A stretch of 64,000 nucleotides of DNA from Ferrovibrio sp046297595 (GCF_046297595.1 NZ_JBKBHT010000003.1:310001-374000); one strand, 5' to 3'; counted from the stretch's first letter, positions 32,442-39,615 are shown. The notes: a model not told the origin generated them from the sequence alone. Numbers and translations are program-made.

Positions 32442-32461
32442 ATTGTACTGATAGGTACAAT
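32442..32461. promoter_or_regulatory. Palindromic operator upstream of the DUF1348 gene
   Basis: ATTGTAC at 32442-32448 and GTACAAT at 32455-32461 are perfect inverted arms around TGATAG. Size and shape fit TetR-family operators. It lies between the DUF1348 gene (minus) and asd (plus); the asd leader spans the rest of 32421-32629, which contains GC-rich direct repeats (TGCCGGGCA twice near 32540-32560) and no other clear site. Confidence 0.6.
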
Positions 32462-32629
32462 ATGGCCGTCCGGGTGTCAACCGCGACAATTTCCCGCTTG
32501 CCCGGGGGCAAATCCGGGCCTAATTTCCGCCTCGCCTGCCGGGCACGGCCTGCCGGGCACCAACATTTGTCCTCGTGTATCACCGTCCGCCGGGTGTCGA
32601 CCTGCCGGATCAGAGAAAGAAGGTACGTC

Positions 32630-33655
32630 ATGGCCTATAAGGTCGCTGTCGTCGGCGCCACCGGTGTGGTGGGCCGCGAAATGCTCAACATCCTGCACGA
32701 ACGCAACTTCCCGGTCTCGGAAGTGGTCGCGCTTGCGTCGCGCCGCAGCGTGGGCAAGGACGCCCATTTCGGCAACCAGAAGATCAAGGTGAAGGCGCTC
32801 GACGATTACGATTTCAAGGGCGTCGACATCGCGCTGTTTTCGGCCGGCGGCGCCACCTCGAAGGAATGGGCGCCCCGCGTGGCTGCCCAGGGCACGGTGG
32901 TGATCGACAATTCCAGCCAGTGGCGCATGGACCCCGACGTGCCGCTGATCGTGCCGGAAGTGAATGCCGATGCCATTGCCGGCTATACCAGGAAGGGCAT
33001 CATCGCCAATCCGAACTGCTCGACCGCGCAGCTTGTCGTGGCGCTGAAGCCCCTGCACGACCGCGCCACGATCAAGCGCGTGGTGGTTTCGACCTATCAG
33101 TCCGTGTCGGGCGCCGGCAACGAGGGCGTGACCGAGCTGGAGCGCCAGACCAAGGCGATCTTCGTCAACGATCCGGTCGAGAAGCACAAGTTCACCAAGC
33201 AGATCGCCTTCAACGTCATTCCTCACATCGACGTCTTCATGGACGACGGTTTCACCAAGGAGGAATGGAAGATGACGGCCGAGACCAAGAAGATTCTCGA
33301 CCCGAAGATCAAGCTGACCGCCACCTGTGTGCGCGTGCCGGTCTTCATCGGCCATTCGGAAGCCGTGAACATCGAGTTCGAGCAACCGATCTCGGCCGAG
33401 GAAGCGCGCGAAATTCTGTCGACCGCGCCGGGCGTGCAGGTGCTGGATCGTCGCGAGCCGGGCGGCTACATCACGCCGCTGGAATGCGCGGGCGACTACA
33501 ACACCTTCGTGTCGCGCATCCGCGAGGATTTCACTGTCGAGAACGGCCTGGCGATGTGGGTGGTCTCGGACAACCTGCGCAAGGGCGCGGCGCTGAATGC
33601 CGTGCAGATTGCCGAGGAACTGGCAGCCCGCCACCTGAAGAAGCAGGCGGCGTAA
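32630..33655 (+). CDS. asd: Aspartate-semialdehyde dehydrogenase
   Basis: Asd makes aspartate semialdehyde for lysine, threonine and methionine. From ATG 32630 it is 341 residues: MAYKVAVVGATGVVGREMLNILHERNFP (NADP loop), LFSAGGATSKEWAPRVAAQGTVVIDNSSQWRMDPDVPLIVPEVN, the active-site Cys in GIIANPNCSTAQLVVALKPLHD, VVSTYQSVSGAG and RVPVFIGHSEAVNIEFE (catalytic His). There is a terminator directly after. The open frame upstream to 32462 is not coding. Confidence 0.97.
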   Translation: MAYKVAVVGATGVVGREMLNILHERNFPVSEVVALASRRSVGKDAHFGNQKIKVKALDDYDFKGVDIALFSAGGATSKEWAPRVAAQGTVVIDNSSQWRMDPDVPLIVPEVNADAIAGYTRKGIIANPNCSTAQLVVALKPLHDRATIKRVVVSTYQSVSGAGNEGVTELERQTKAIFVNDPVEKHKFTKQIAFNVIPHIDVFMDDGFTKEEWKMTAETKKILDPKIKLTATCVRVPVFIGHSEAVNIEFEQPISAEEAREILSTAPGVQVLDRREPGGYITPLECAGDYNTFVSRIREDFTVENGLAMWVVSDNLRKGAALNAVQIAEELAARHLKKQAA

Positions 33656-33685
33656 ACCGACCTGCCGCGCAGGCACCGAATACCG

Positions 33686-33716
33686 AAAGGGCCGCTGTTT
33701 CAGCGGCCCTTTTTGT
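33686..33716 (+). terminator. Rho-independent terminator after asd
   Basis: AAAGGGCCGCTG, loop TTT, CAGCGGCCCTTTTT. The T tract overlaps the 3' end of the convergent nrsF gene. Because the stem is symmetric (A and T tails on both sides), it can terminate both strands. Confidence 0.88.
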
Positions 33717-34351
33717 TACCAGCGCAGCAGCCGGCGGCCGATCAGCGCGCCGAGCCCCGTGAGCATGGCAATGGCGATGCTGTACCACACGGCGACGAAG
33801 AGCGGGCTGTCGTCCGGGCAATGGGCGGCATAGAAGCTGGCGGCGATGCCGCCGGCGATCAGCCCGGCCACGGCGCCGGCCCGCATCGGATGCGCCGGCG
33901 CGCCCTGGCGCAGGGCCAGCAGCAGCAGGCCCAGCGGGGCCAGCCCGATCAGCGGCACATAGGTGAGGCAGATGCGGGCATTCTCGCCCACCATGGCCGC
34001 GCGCCACGTATCGGATGGCAGGGCGGCGAGTTCCAGCGCCACGCCGAGCGCCAGCAGGCCGGGGCTGAGCAGGATGGCGATGCGCCAGATGCCCATAGCC
34101 GCCCCCGGCCGCACCAGCCGCAGCACCAGACCGATGGCGGGCACGGCCAGGCTGAGCGTGACCACGAACTTGAACACGAAACGCAGCTCGCCCAGCGACT
34201 GCACGGCGTCATCGCGCGGGCCGAGCAGAATCCAGAAGGTTGTAGCCGCCGCCGCGACCGCCAGGCCAAGCAGCAGGGCGAAGCGCAGATGCAGCGGCGG
34301 CACCGGCGCCGCGTCGGCGGCAATGGCGCGGATCAGATCGTCGGTCTTCAT
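33716..34351 (-). CDS. nrsF: NrsF-family anti-sigma factor (DUF1109)
   Basis: This 211-residue inner-membrane protein has six predicted helices. A short cytoplasmic N-terminus (MKTDDLIRAIAADAAPVPPLHLRF) precedes them, with FVVTLSLAVPAIGLVLRL, WRIAILLSPGLLALGVAL and LTYVPLIGLAPLGLLLLAL among them. Two cysteines, C128 (ARICLTY) and C178 (AAHCPDD), occupy positions matching the paired cysteines implicated in metal or redox sensing in Caulobacter NrsF (established family knowledge). It overlaps the sigma gene by four bases, the expected sigma/anti-sigma coupling. It should hold SigF at the membrane until copper or stress releases it. Confidence 0.9.
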   Translation of the reverse strand: MKTDDLIRAIAADAAPVPPLHLRFALLLGLAVAAAATTFWILLGPRDDAVQSLGELRFVFKFVVTLSLAVPAIGLVLRLVRPGAAMGIWRIAILLSPGLLALGVALELAALPSDTWRAAMVGENARICLTYVPLIGLAPLGLLLLALRQGAPAHPMRAGAVAGLIAGGIAASFYAAHCPDDSPLFVAVWYSIAIAMLTGLGALIGRRLLRW

Positions 34352-34902
34352 TCCGGCCTCTCCCTCAGTTTGGCCGCCAGCGCAGCCAGCCCGCGATGCA
34401 AGGCAACGCGCACGGCCCCCTCGCTCATCAGCAGCCGGGCCGCCGTATCGCGGATCGACACGCCCTCCACGGCGATGGCCTGCACCACCTGGCGCTGGCC
34501 ACTGCTGAGACCATCCAGATGGCGGGCGACGTCACGTGCCAGGCTGCCATCGGCCTCGGGCGGTGCCGCCAGCACGTCGCTGAGATCGTCGATATCGACC
34601 TCGCGGCCCCGCCGGCCCCGTCGGCGCAGGGCATCGATCAGCTTGTTGCGGGCGATGGCACGGATCCACGGCCCCACCGGCTCGTCGGGCCGCCAGGTCT
34701 GCCGCTTCAGGTGAATCGCCAGCAGGGTCTCCTGCACCACATCCTCCGCATCATCCGCCGGCATGCCGGCCCGCTGCAGGCCACGCCGCGCGGCCGCGCG
34801 CAAAACCGGCGCCAGCACGGCCAGCAACTCGGCATAAGCGGCGCGGTCGCCCGCGAGGCCGGCCCGCATCAGGGCTGCCCATTCGGCGTCTCGCTCGCTC
34901 AC
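34348..34902 (-). CDS. sigF: ECF sigma factor, SigF type
   Basis: This 184-residue ECF sigma factor has region 2 DAEDVVQETLLAIHLKRQTWRP then VGPWIRAIARNKLIDALRRRGRR, and region 4 LSSGQRQVVQAIAVEGVSIRDTAARLLMSEGAVRVALHRGLAAL. It is coupled to nrsF and divergent from the bufferin operon, the arrangement known for Caulobacter SigF. The start is GTG 34902; Met12 (34869) is an alternative. A predicted SigF promoter lies 10 bases upstream of the GTG, so the autoregulated transcript would have almost no leader. The operator-like pair of promoters implies positive feedback. Confidence 0.92.
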   Translation of the reverse strand: MSERDAEWAALMRAGLAGDRAAYAELLAVLAPVLRAAARRGLQRAGMPADDAEDVVQETLLAIHLKRQTWRPDEPVGPWIRAIARNKLIDALRRRGRRGREVDIDDLSDVLAAPPEADGSLARDVARHLDGLSSGQRQVVQAIAVEGVSIRDTAARLLMSEGAVRVALHRGLAALAAKLRERPE

Positions 34903-34911
34903 ATCAAATCC

Positions 34912-34938
34912 ATTCGCTGCACAAGGTCGAAATGTTAC
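34912..34938 (-). promoter_or_regulatory. SigF-type promoter for sigF-nrsF
   Basis: On the minus strand: GTAACA (complement of 34933-34938), 16 bases, CGAAT (complement of 34912-34916). This equals the GTAACC-N16-CGAA pattern reported for Caulobacter SigF except at the sixth base. The predicted transcription start falls within a few bases of GTG 34902. A second TGTTACGGG copy at 34949 repeats the -35 sequence. Confidence 0.75.
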
Positions 34939-35011
34939 GGGGTCGGAGTGTTACGGGCGGCGGGCAAGAAAACCCAGCCATGGGGACAGGCTACACGAAA
35001 CCGTGAGCAGC

Positions 35012-35038
35012 GTAACACAGGCCGGGATGGCTGCGAAT
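35012..35038 (+). promoter_or_regulatory. SigF-type promoter for the bufferin operon
   Basis: GTAACA at 35012-35017, 16 bases, CGAAT at 35034-35038. It is identical in both boxes and spacing to the opposite-facing sigF promoter. It predicts a transcription start near 35045 and a leader of about 70 bases before bufA. Confidence 0.78.
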
Positions 35039-35115
35039 GTCCGGGTATGGGCGGCAGCAGGCCGCATCCGCCCGCCTCCCGATCCCCTGCGGCTGCACCA
35101 CTGAAGGAAACACCC

Positions 35116-35400
35116 ATGCTTGCTAAGACCCATCTGTCCGCCGCCCTCCTGGCCGGCTCGCTCGCCACCGCCATCGGCCTGATCGCCATGGACGCGCCGG
35201 CCCAGCCGGCCGACAAGGAGAAATGCTACGGCGTTTCGCTGGCCGGCAAGAACGACTGCGCCGCCGGCCCCGGCACCACCTGCGCCGGCACCTCGAAGGT
35301 GGATTACCAGGGCAATGCCTGGACCCTGGTGCCGAAGGGCACCTGCGTCACCATCAAGACGCCCAAGGGCACGGGGTCGCTGCAGCCGATCAAGAGCTGA
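35116..35400 (+). CDS. bufA: Bufferin precursor (DUF2282), copper-binding RiPP
   Basis: This 94-residue precursor has an N-terminal signal peptide (MLAKTHLSAALLAGSLATAI, cleavage after about APA-QPA). A core follows with four cysteines at C37 (EKCYG), C48 (KNDCAAG), C56 (GTTCAGTS) and C77 (KGTCVT), and the block KVDYQGNAWTLVPKGTC. This is the DUF2282/bufferin-1 pattern. In characterised bufferins, BufB and BufC convert two of the cysteines to thiooxazoles and the exported product binds copper (family knowledge). It is first in the operon behind a SigF-type promoter and starts after GAAGGAAA. A strong hairpin follows. Confidence 0.93.
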   Translation: MLAKTHLSAALLAGSLATAIGLIAMDAPAQPADKEKCYGVSLAGKNDCAAGPGTTCAGTSKVDYQGNAWTLVPKGTCVTIKTPKGTGSLQPIKS

Positions 35401-35434
35401 GTTTTCCTCCCCTGACGCTGACACGACAAGGGGC

Positions 35435-35463
35435 GGGGCGCCGGCCGTTACCCCCGGCGCCCC
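35435..35463 (+). terminator. Intra-operon hairpin between bufA and bufB (attenuator or stabiliser)
   Basis: GGGGCGCCGG at 35435-35444 pairs perfectly with CCGGCGCCCC at 35454-35463 around a 9-base loop. No T tract follows, so it is not a complete terminator. In an operon where the precursor must outnumber its modifying enzymes, such a hairpin would protect the bufA mRNA 3' end or reduce read-through. Confidence 0.6.
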
Positions 35464-35486
35464 AATCATCCTACCGGAGTTCTTCG

Positions 35487-36323
35487 ATGCTGCCCGTTTC
35501 CGCCGGTACCGGTTTCAAGCCCGAGCATTTCGCCGCCATGCGCGAAGGCGCGGCACGGGTCGGCTTCATCGAGGTACATGCCGAGAATTACCTGGGCGAT
35601 GGCGGCCTGCCCCATGCGATGCTGGCCGACCTGCGCCGCGACCATGCGCTGTCGCTGCATGGCGTCGGCCTGTCCATCGGCGGCGAGGCCACACTGGATC
35701 AGGATCACCTGCGCCGCCTGCGCGCTCTGTGCGACCGTTACGCGCCGCAGAGCTTTTCCGAGCATCTGGCCTGGTCGAGCCATGGCGGCGTCTTCCTGAA
35801 CGACCTGCTGCCCCTACCCTATACGGAAGCCACGCTGGCCCGCGTGATCGCGCATGTGGACCAGACGCAGGAGATGCTGGGCCGGCGCATCCTGCTGGAA
35901 AATCCGGCGACCTATTTAAGCTTCGGCGCCAGCACGATTCCGGAAACCGAATTCCTGGCCGCCATCGCGCGGCAGACCGGCTGCGGCCTGCTGCTGGACG
36001 TGAACAACGTCTACGTGGCCTGCCGCAACCGCGGCGAGGACCCGCTGGATTACCTGCGGCGTTTTCCGCAGCAATATGTCGGCGAAATCCACCTGGCCGG
36101 CCATGACGCCACGACCGACGACCATGGCATGCCGTTGTGGATTGATCATCACGGCGCGCCGGTGGCCGATGCGGTCTGGACGTTATATCGCGCCGCGCTG
36201 CAGTTCTGCGGCCCGCAGCCGACTCTGATCGAATGGGATAACGATCTGCCGGACTGGCCGGTGCTGGCCCGCGAGGCGGCCAGGGCACAGGCCGCGCTCG
36301 ATGCCCTGCGGCAGGCGGCCTGA
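35487..36323 (+). CDS. bufB: Multinuclear non-haem iron oxidase (MNIO, DUF692), BufB
   Basis: BufB is a TIM-barrel iron enzyme that oxidises cysteines of the bufferin precursor together with BufC. From ATG 35487 it is 278 residues. Candidate iron ligands lie in VHAEN (30-34), LHGVGLSIGG (57-66), SEHLAWS (91-97), LENPATYL (137-144), LLLDVNNVYV (168-177), GEIHLAGHD (199-207), DHHG (220-223) and IEWDND (248-253). The set H/E/H/E/D/N/H/D/E is the full MNIO signature, so the enzyme looks intact. bufC starts one base after its stop. Confidence 0.94.
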   Translation: MLPVSAGTGFKPEHFAAMREGAARVGFIEVHAENYLGDGGLPHAMLADLRRDHALSLHGVGLSIGGEATLDQDHLRRLRALCDRYAPQSFSEHLAWSSHGGVFLNDLLPLPYTEATLARVIAHVDQTQEMLGRRILLENPATYLSFGASTIPETEFLAAIARQTGCGLLLDVNNVYVACRNRGEDPLDYLRRFPQQYVGEIHLAGHDATTDDHGMPLWIDHHGAPVADAVWTLYRAALQFCGPQPTLIEWDNDLPDWPVLAREAARAQAALDALRQAA

Positions 36324-36324
36324 C

Positions 36325-37080
36325 ATGCAGCCCGCCTTCGCCGCCGCTCTGCTCGACCCGGCCCTGCAACCGCCGGCCGGCATAATCGCACCGAGCGATC
36401 TCACGCAGCGCTTCAACGTCTATCGCAACAATGTGGTGGTCGGCCTTGCACGCGCACTGGCCGCCGGCTTTCCCGCCACCGAACGCATCGTCGGCGCGGA
36501 ATTCTTCGCCGCCATGGCGCAGGACTACATCAGGGTCGAACCGCCGCGTTCACCCGTGCTGCTGCGTTATGGCGAAACCTTCCCCGATTTCGTCGCGGGC
36601 TTCGCACCGGCCGCCGCCCTGCCTTATCTGGCCGATGTGGCGCGGCTGGAGGTTTTGCGCAGACATGTGCATCACGCCGCCGATGCTTCCGCCCTGCCGC
36701 CCGCCATGCTAGCCCGGCTCGATCCCGCCAGCCTGCAGCAGTTGCGTGTGACGCTGCATCCGGCCTGCGCGGTGCTGCGTTCGCGACATCCCGTCGTCAC
36801 CATCTGGGCGATGAACAGCGATGCCCTGCCCCTGCAGGAGATCACCGACTGGAGCCCGGAGGATGCGCTGGTGCTGCGTGTCGGCAGTGACCTGGCACAG
36901 CGCGTTGAGATCCGCCGCCTGCCGCCGGGAGCAACCGCCTTCCTGAATGGCCTGCGCAACGACCGGCCGCTGGGTGATGCCGCCCTGGCCGCCTTTGCCG
37001 AAGCCCCCGACTTCGACCTAGCCGCCGCGCTGGCAGCTTTGTTCGCCGACGGCCTCGTCACTGCCATCCGCATAGACTGA
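36325..37080 (+). CDS. bufC: BufC (DUF2063) partner protein
   Basis: From ATG 36325 this 251-residue protein shows a DUF2063 DNA-binding-like N-domain: RFNVYRNNVVVGLARALAAGFPATERIVGAEFFAAMAQDYI and PPRSPVLLRYGETFPDFVAGF. A C-domain of mixed fold follows (RLEVLRRHVHHAADA, LHPACAVLRSRHPVVTIWAMN). In MNIO systems this protein recruits the precursor to BufB. It starts one base after bufB and precedes bufD by 11 bases. No catalytic motif is visible. Confidence 0.92.
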   Translation: MQPAFAAALLDPALQPPAGIIAPSDLTQRFNVYRNNVVVGLARALAAGFPATERIVGAEFFAAMAQDYIRVEPPRSPVLLRYGETFPDFVAGFAPAAALPYLADVARLEVLRRHVHHAADASALPPAMLARLDPASLQQLRVTLHPACAVLRSRHPVVTIWAMNSDALPLQEITDWSPEDALVLRVGSDLAQRVEIRRLPPGATAFLNGLRNDRPLGDAALAAFAEAPDFDLAAALAALFADGLVTAIRID

Positions 37081-37091
37081 AAGAGCATCTC

Positions 37092-37529
37092 ATGTCCGCA
37101 ACCGACCTGATCCGGCAGATTGTGTCCGGCCTTGACCGCATCCCCTACAGCCTGATCGCCCTGGGTGCGCGCGTATTCCCCGCCGCGATCTTCTGGCAAT
37201 CGGGCCAGAGCAAGCTGGAAGGCTGGCGGGTTTCCGACAACGCGATCTACCTGTTCCGCGAGGAATACAAGCTGCCATTGATCGATCCGGCACTGGCCGC
37301 GCATCTGGCGGCTTTGGGCGAGCATCTGCTGCCCCTGCTGCTGGCACTCGGCCTGGCCAGCCGCTTCGCGGCGCTGGGCCTGCTGGGCATGACGGCGGTG
37401 ATCCAGGTTTTCGTCTATCCCGATGCCTGGCCCACCCATGGCGTCTGGGCGATCTGTCTGCTGATCGTTACCGCGCGCGGTCCGGGCCGGATCGCGCTGG
37501 ATGCGCTGATCGCGCGGCGCCTGACATAA
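37092..37529 (+). CDS. bufD: DoxX-like membrane protein BufD
   Basis: The 145-residue protein has four hydrophobic helices and the DoxX pattern (LIALGARVFPAAIFWQSGQSKLEGWRV and LLPLLLALGLASRFAALGLLGMTAVIQVFVYPDAWPTHGVWA). DoxX genes commonly end bufferin operons; their role is unproven and may be membrane redox support. It is the fourth buf gene; 65 bases of non-coding sequence follow before the PAS pair. Confidence 0.9.
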   Translation: MSATDLIRQIVSGLDRIPYSLIALGARVFPAAIFWQSGQSKLEGWRVSDNAIYLFREEYKLPLIDPALAAHLAALGEHLLPLLLALGLASRFAALGLLGMTAVIQVFVYPDAWPTHGVWAICLLIVTARGPGRIALDALIARRLT

Positions 37530-37594
37530 CCGATACAATTCTCTTCGCAATCACCGATTGCGGAAGTCGGGGTCGTCATGCGTAATGCCATCGC

Positions 37595-38089
37595 ATGCAC
37601 GCCTTCGACCTGCCCGCCGATTCGCATCCGCTGATCCGGCGGGCCCATGAGTATTGGCTGAACATCCATCCACCCGGCGGGGGCCTGCCCGGCCGCACGC
37701 GGCTGGATCCGACCGCTGTACCCACCCTGCTGCCCCATGTCTGGCTGGTGGATGTGCAGCGCGAGCCGTTGCGCTTCCGCTATCGCCTGCTGGGTACCGC
37801 GATCCGGCGCGTGACGGAATCGGGGGCGACGGTGGTAGGCCGCTGGATCGACGAGGTCGACCCCGGCTTCGCGCCGGGCCATCCGCGCTTTGCCGCCTTT
37901 GCCGAAGTGGCGGAACAGGGCCGCCCCGGCTATCGCAAGGGTACGCCGGTCTATCCGCCAAGCCTAGAACATCTGACCATCGAACGCATCTTCCTGCCAC
38001 TGGCCGCCGATGGCAGCCATGTCGACATGCTGTTCTGCCTGTCGCTGTTCCTGACCCGGACCGGGCAGGTCCTGAAGGGAAGCATATGA
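37595..38089 (+). CDS. PAS_5-type domain protein, copy 1
   Basis: This 164-residue protein is a single PAS_5-like domain: HEYWLNIHPPGGGLPGRTRLDPTAVPTLLPHVWLVDVQ, RFRYRLLGTAIRRVTESGATVVGRWIDEV, LEHLTIERIFLPLAADGSHVDMLFCLSLF. There is no output domain. The family is widespread in Rhodospirillales as stand-alone domains of unknown ligand. Its stop overlaps the start of copy 2 (ATGA). It follows the buf operon by 65 bases with no clear terminator, so read-through from the SigF promoter is possible. Confidence 0.82.
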   Translation: MHAFDLPADSHPLIRRAHEYWLNIHPPGGGLPGRTRLDPTAVPTLLPHVWLVDVQREPLRFRYRLLGTAIRRVTESGATVVGRWIDEVDPGFAPGHPRFAAFAEVAEQGRPGYRKGTPVYPPSLEHLTIERIFLPLAADGSHVDMLFCLSLFLTRTGQVLKGSI

Positions 38090-38592
38090 GCGCCGATTTC
38101 CAGCTGCCCGATTCCGCGCATCGCGTGATGCATGACGGCCTGGCCTATTGGCGAAAGGCGCATCCGGGCGGCGGCCTACTGCCGGGCCGGCAGCATATCG
38201 ATCCGCTGAGCATGCCAAGGCTGCTGCCTTATGCCTGGCTGCTGGAAGTGCATCGGCCAGCCGACGGCATGACCATCCCACGCTTTCGTTTCCGGCTGGT
38301 CGGCAGCCATGTCGACCTGGGCTTCGGCGGACCCAAGACCGGACGCTGGCTGCATGAGATAGAGCCGGATTTCGAAAGCAACGCGGCGATGCAGGCCAGT
38401 TTCGTCGCCGCCGCCACGGAAGGCCGCATCAGTCACCGGCGTGGCGCTCCGCGTTTCGGCATGAACGCCGCCGCGGCCGAACTGGAGCGGCTGATGCTGC
38501 CGCTGGCCGGCAACGGCCGCGACGTCGACATGCTGCTGGGCTTCACGGTTTTCTACGAGAGCAACGGCGCCGAACTGCATCCGGCGCTGTAG
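38086..38592 (+). CDS. PAS_5-type domain protein, copy 2
   Basis: This 168-residue protein is a paralogue of the preceding gene, with the same order LAYWRKAHPGGGLLPGRQHIDPLSMPRLLPYAWLLEVH, RFRFRLVGSHVDLGFGGPKTGRWLHEIEPDF and AELERLMLPLAGNGRDVDMLLGFTVFYE. The two overlap by four bases, so they are coupled and could form a heterodimer. Both keep the RFRYRL/RFRFRL strand of the PAS core. Ligand and partner are unknown. Confidence 0.82.
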   Translation: MSADFQLPDSAHRVMHDGLAYWRKAHPGGGLLPGRQHIDPLSMPRLLPYAWLLEVHRPADGMTIPRFRFRLVGSHVDLGFGGPKTGRWLHEIEPDFESNAAMQASFVAAATEGRISHRRGAPRFGMNAAAAELERLMLPLAGNGRDVDMLLGFTVFYESNGAELHPAL

Positions 38593-38595
38593 CGA

Positions 38596-39462
38596 TCAAC
38601 GCACCCGTTCGATATCGGGCAGATGCGGTGGCGCGATCAGGTCGTCCTGCTTCGCCTCCAGGCGCATCTCGGGCGCCTTGCGCTCCAGTGCATCGCGCAG
38701 CAGCGCATAGGTGCCCGCCATGGCGAACAGCATGGCTTTTTTCGGCGTGCGCCCTTTCAGCAGCCGGGCCAGAAACAGCGCGGCGAACAGGTCACCCGCG
38801 CCCTTGGGCAGATTCTCGCCCAGATCGGGCACGGCGCAGAGCCAGGCACCGTCGCGGTTGACCAGCAGGGCCTCCAGCATCCCCACGCCCTGATTCAACC
38901 CGCCATCGCGACGCTTGAGCGTGGTGGCGATCACGGTATGGGGGCCCTTCGCGCGCAGCGCGTCGCAGGCGGCCAACGCGGCGGGCAGGTCCTCGATTTT
39001 CGAACCGGTCAGATATTCAAGCTCGAAGCCGTTCGGCGTGGCGATGTCGGCATGGCGCAGCAGATGGTCGCGGATGAAAGGCGGCAGGCTGTCCTGCACA
39101 TAAAGCCCGCTGTCGCTGTCGCCCATCACCGGATCGCAGAGAAAGATCGCCTTCGGATTGGCCGCCTTCACGGCCTGCGCCGCGCGCAAAGCCGCCTCGG
39201 CCATGCGCGGATTGCCCAGCCAGCCCAACAGCACGGCGTCGATCTGGTGCCATTCCGGCCGGGTCTGCAAAGCGGCGATCCAGGCATCCAGTTCGGCCGG
39301 TTCGGTCGGCCGGTGCGCCGGCGGGCCGTAGGAAGGATTGAAGGCCAGCAGGCCGGTCGGCACGGCCCAGACCTCCACCCCCTGGCGCTGCAGCGGGAAG
39401 ATGCCGGCATTGTTGCCGACATGGCCGAAAATCACCTGGCTCTGGATACTCAGGACACGCAT
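38596..39462 (-). CDS. pdxY: Pyridoxal kinase PdxY
   Basis: PdxY phosphorylates pyridoxal in B6 salvage. From ATG 39462 it is 288 residues: MRVLSIQSQVIFGHVGNNAG, LLAFNPSYGPPAHRPTEP, LLGWLGNPRMAEA, AIFLCDPVMGDSDSGLYV (substrate and metal loop), ADIATPNGFELEYLTG and the ribokinase anion hole GENLPKGAGDLFAALFLARLL (catalytic Asp). The longer open frame to 39522 adds 20 residues not typical of the family. It is convergent with PAS copy 2. Confidence 0.92.
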   Translation of the reverse strand: MRVLSIQSQVIFGHVGNNAGIFPLQRQGVEVWAVPTGLLAFNPSYGPPAHRPTEPAELDAWIAALQTRPEWHQIDAVLLGWLGNPRMAEAALRAAQAVKAANPKAIFLCDPVMGDSDSGLYVQDSLPPFIRDHLLRHADIATPNGFELEYLTGSKIEDLPAALAACDALRAKGPHTVIATTLKRRDGGLNQGVGMLEALLVNRDGAWLCAVPDLGENLPKGAGDLFAALFLARLLKGRTPKKAMLFAMAGTYALLRDALERKAPEMRLEAKQDDLIAPPHLPDIERVR

Positions 39463-39615
39463 GGCCGGTTGTTCCTGTGCGAATTGCTTGCCACAGCGGA
39501 TCGGGACGCCAGGGAAAGCCATTGGGGAAACTTGCCATGCCCCCGGCCGCGATTATAGTGGCGCCGGCGATCTTTTTCGCAGTGCAGCATAACCATAAAC
39601 CAGAGAGGAATCCGC

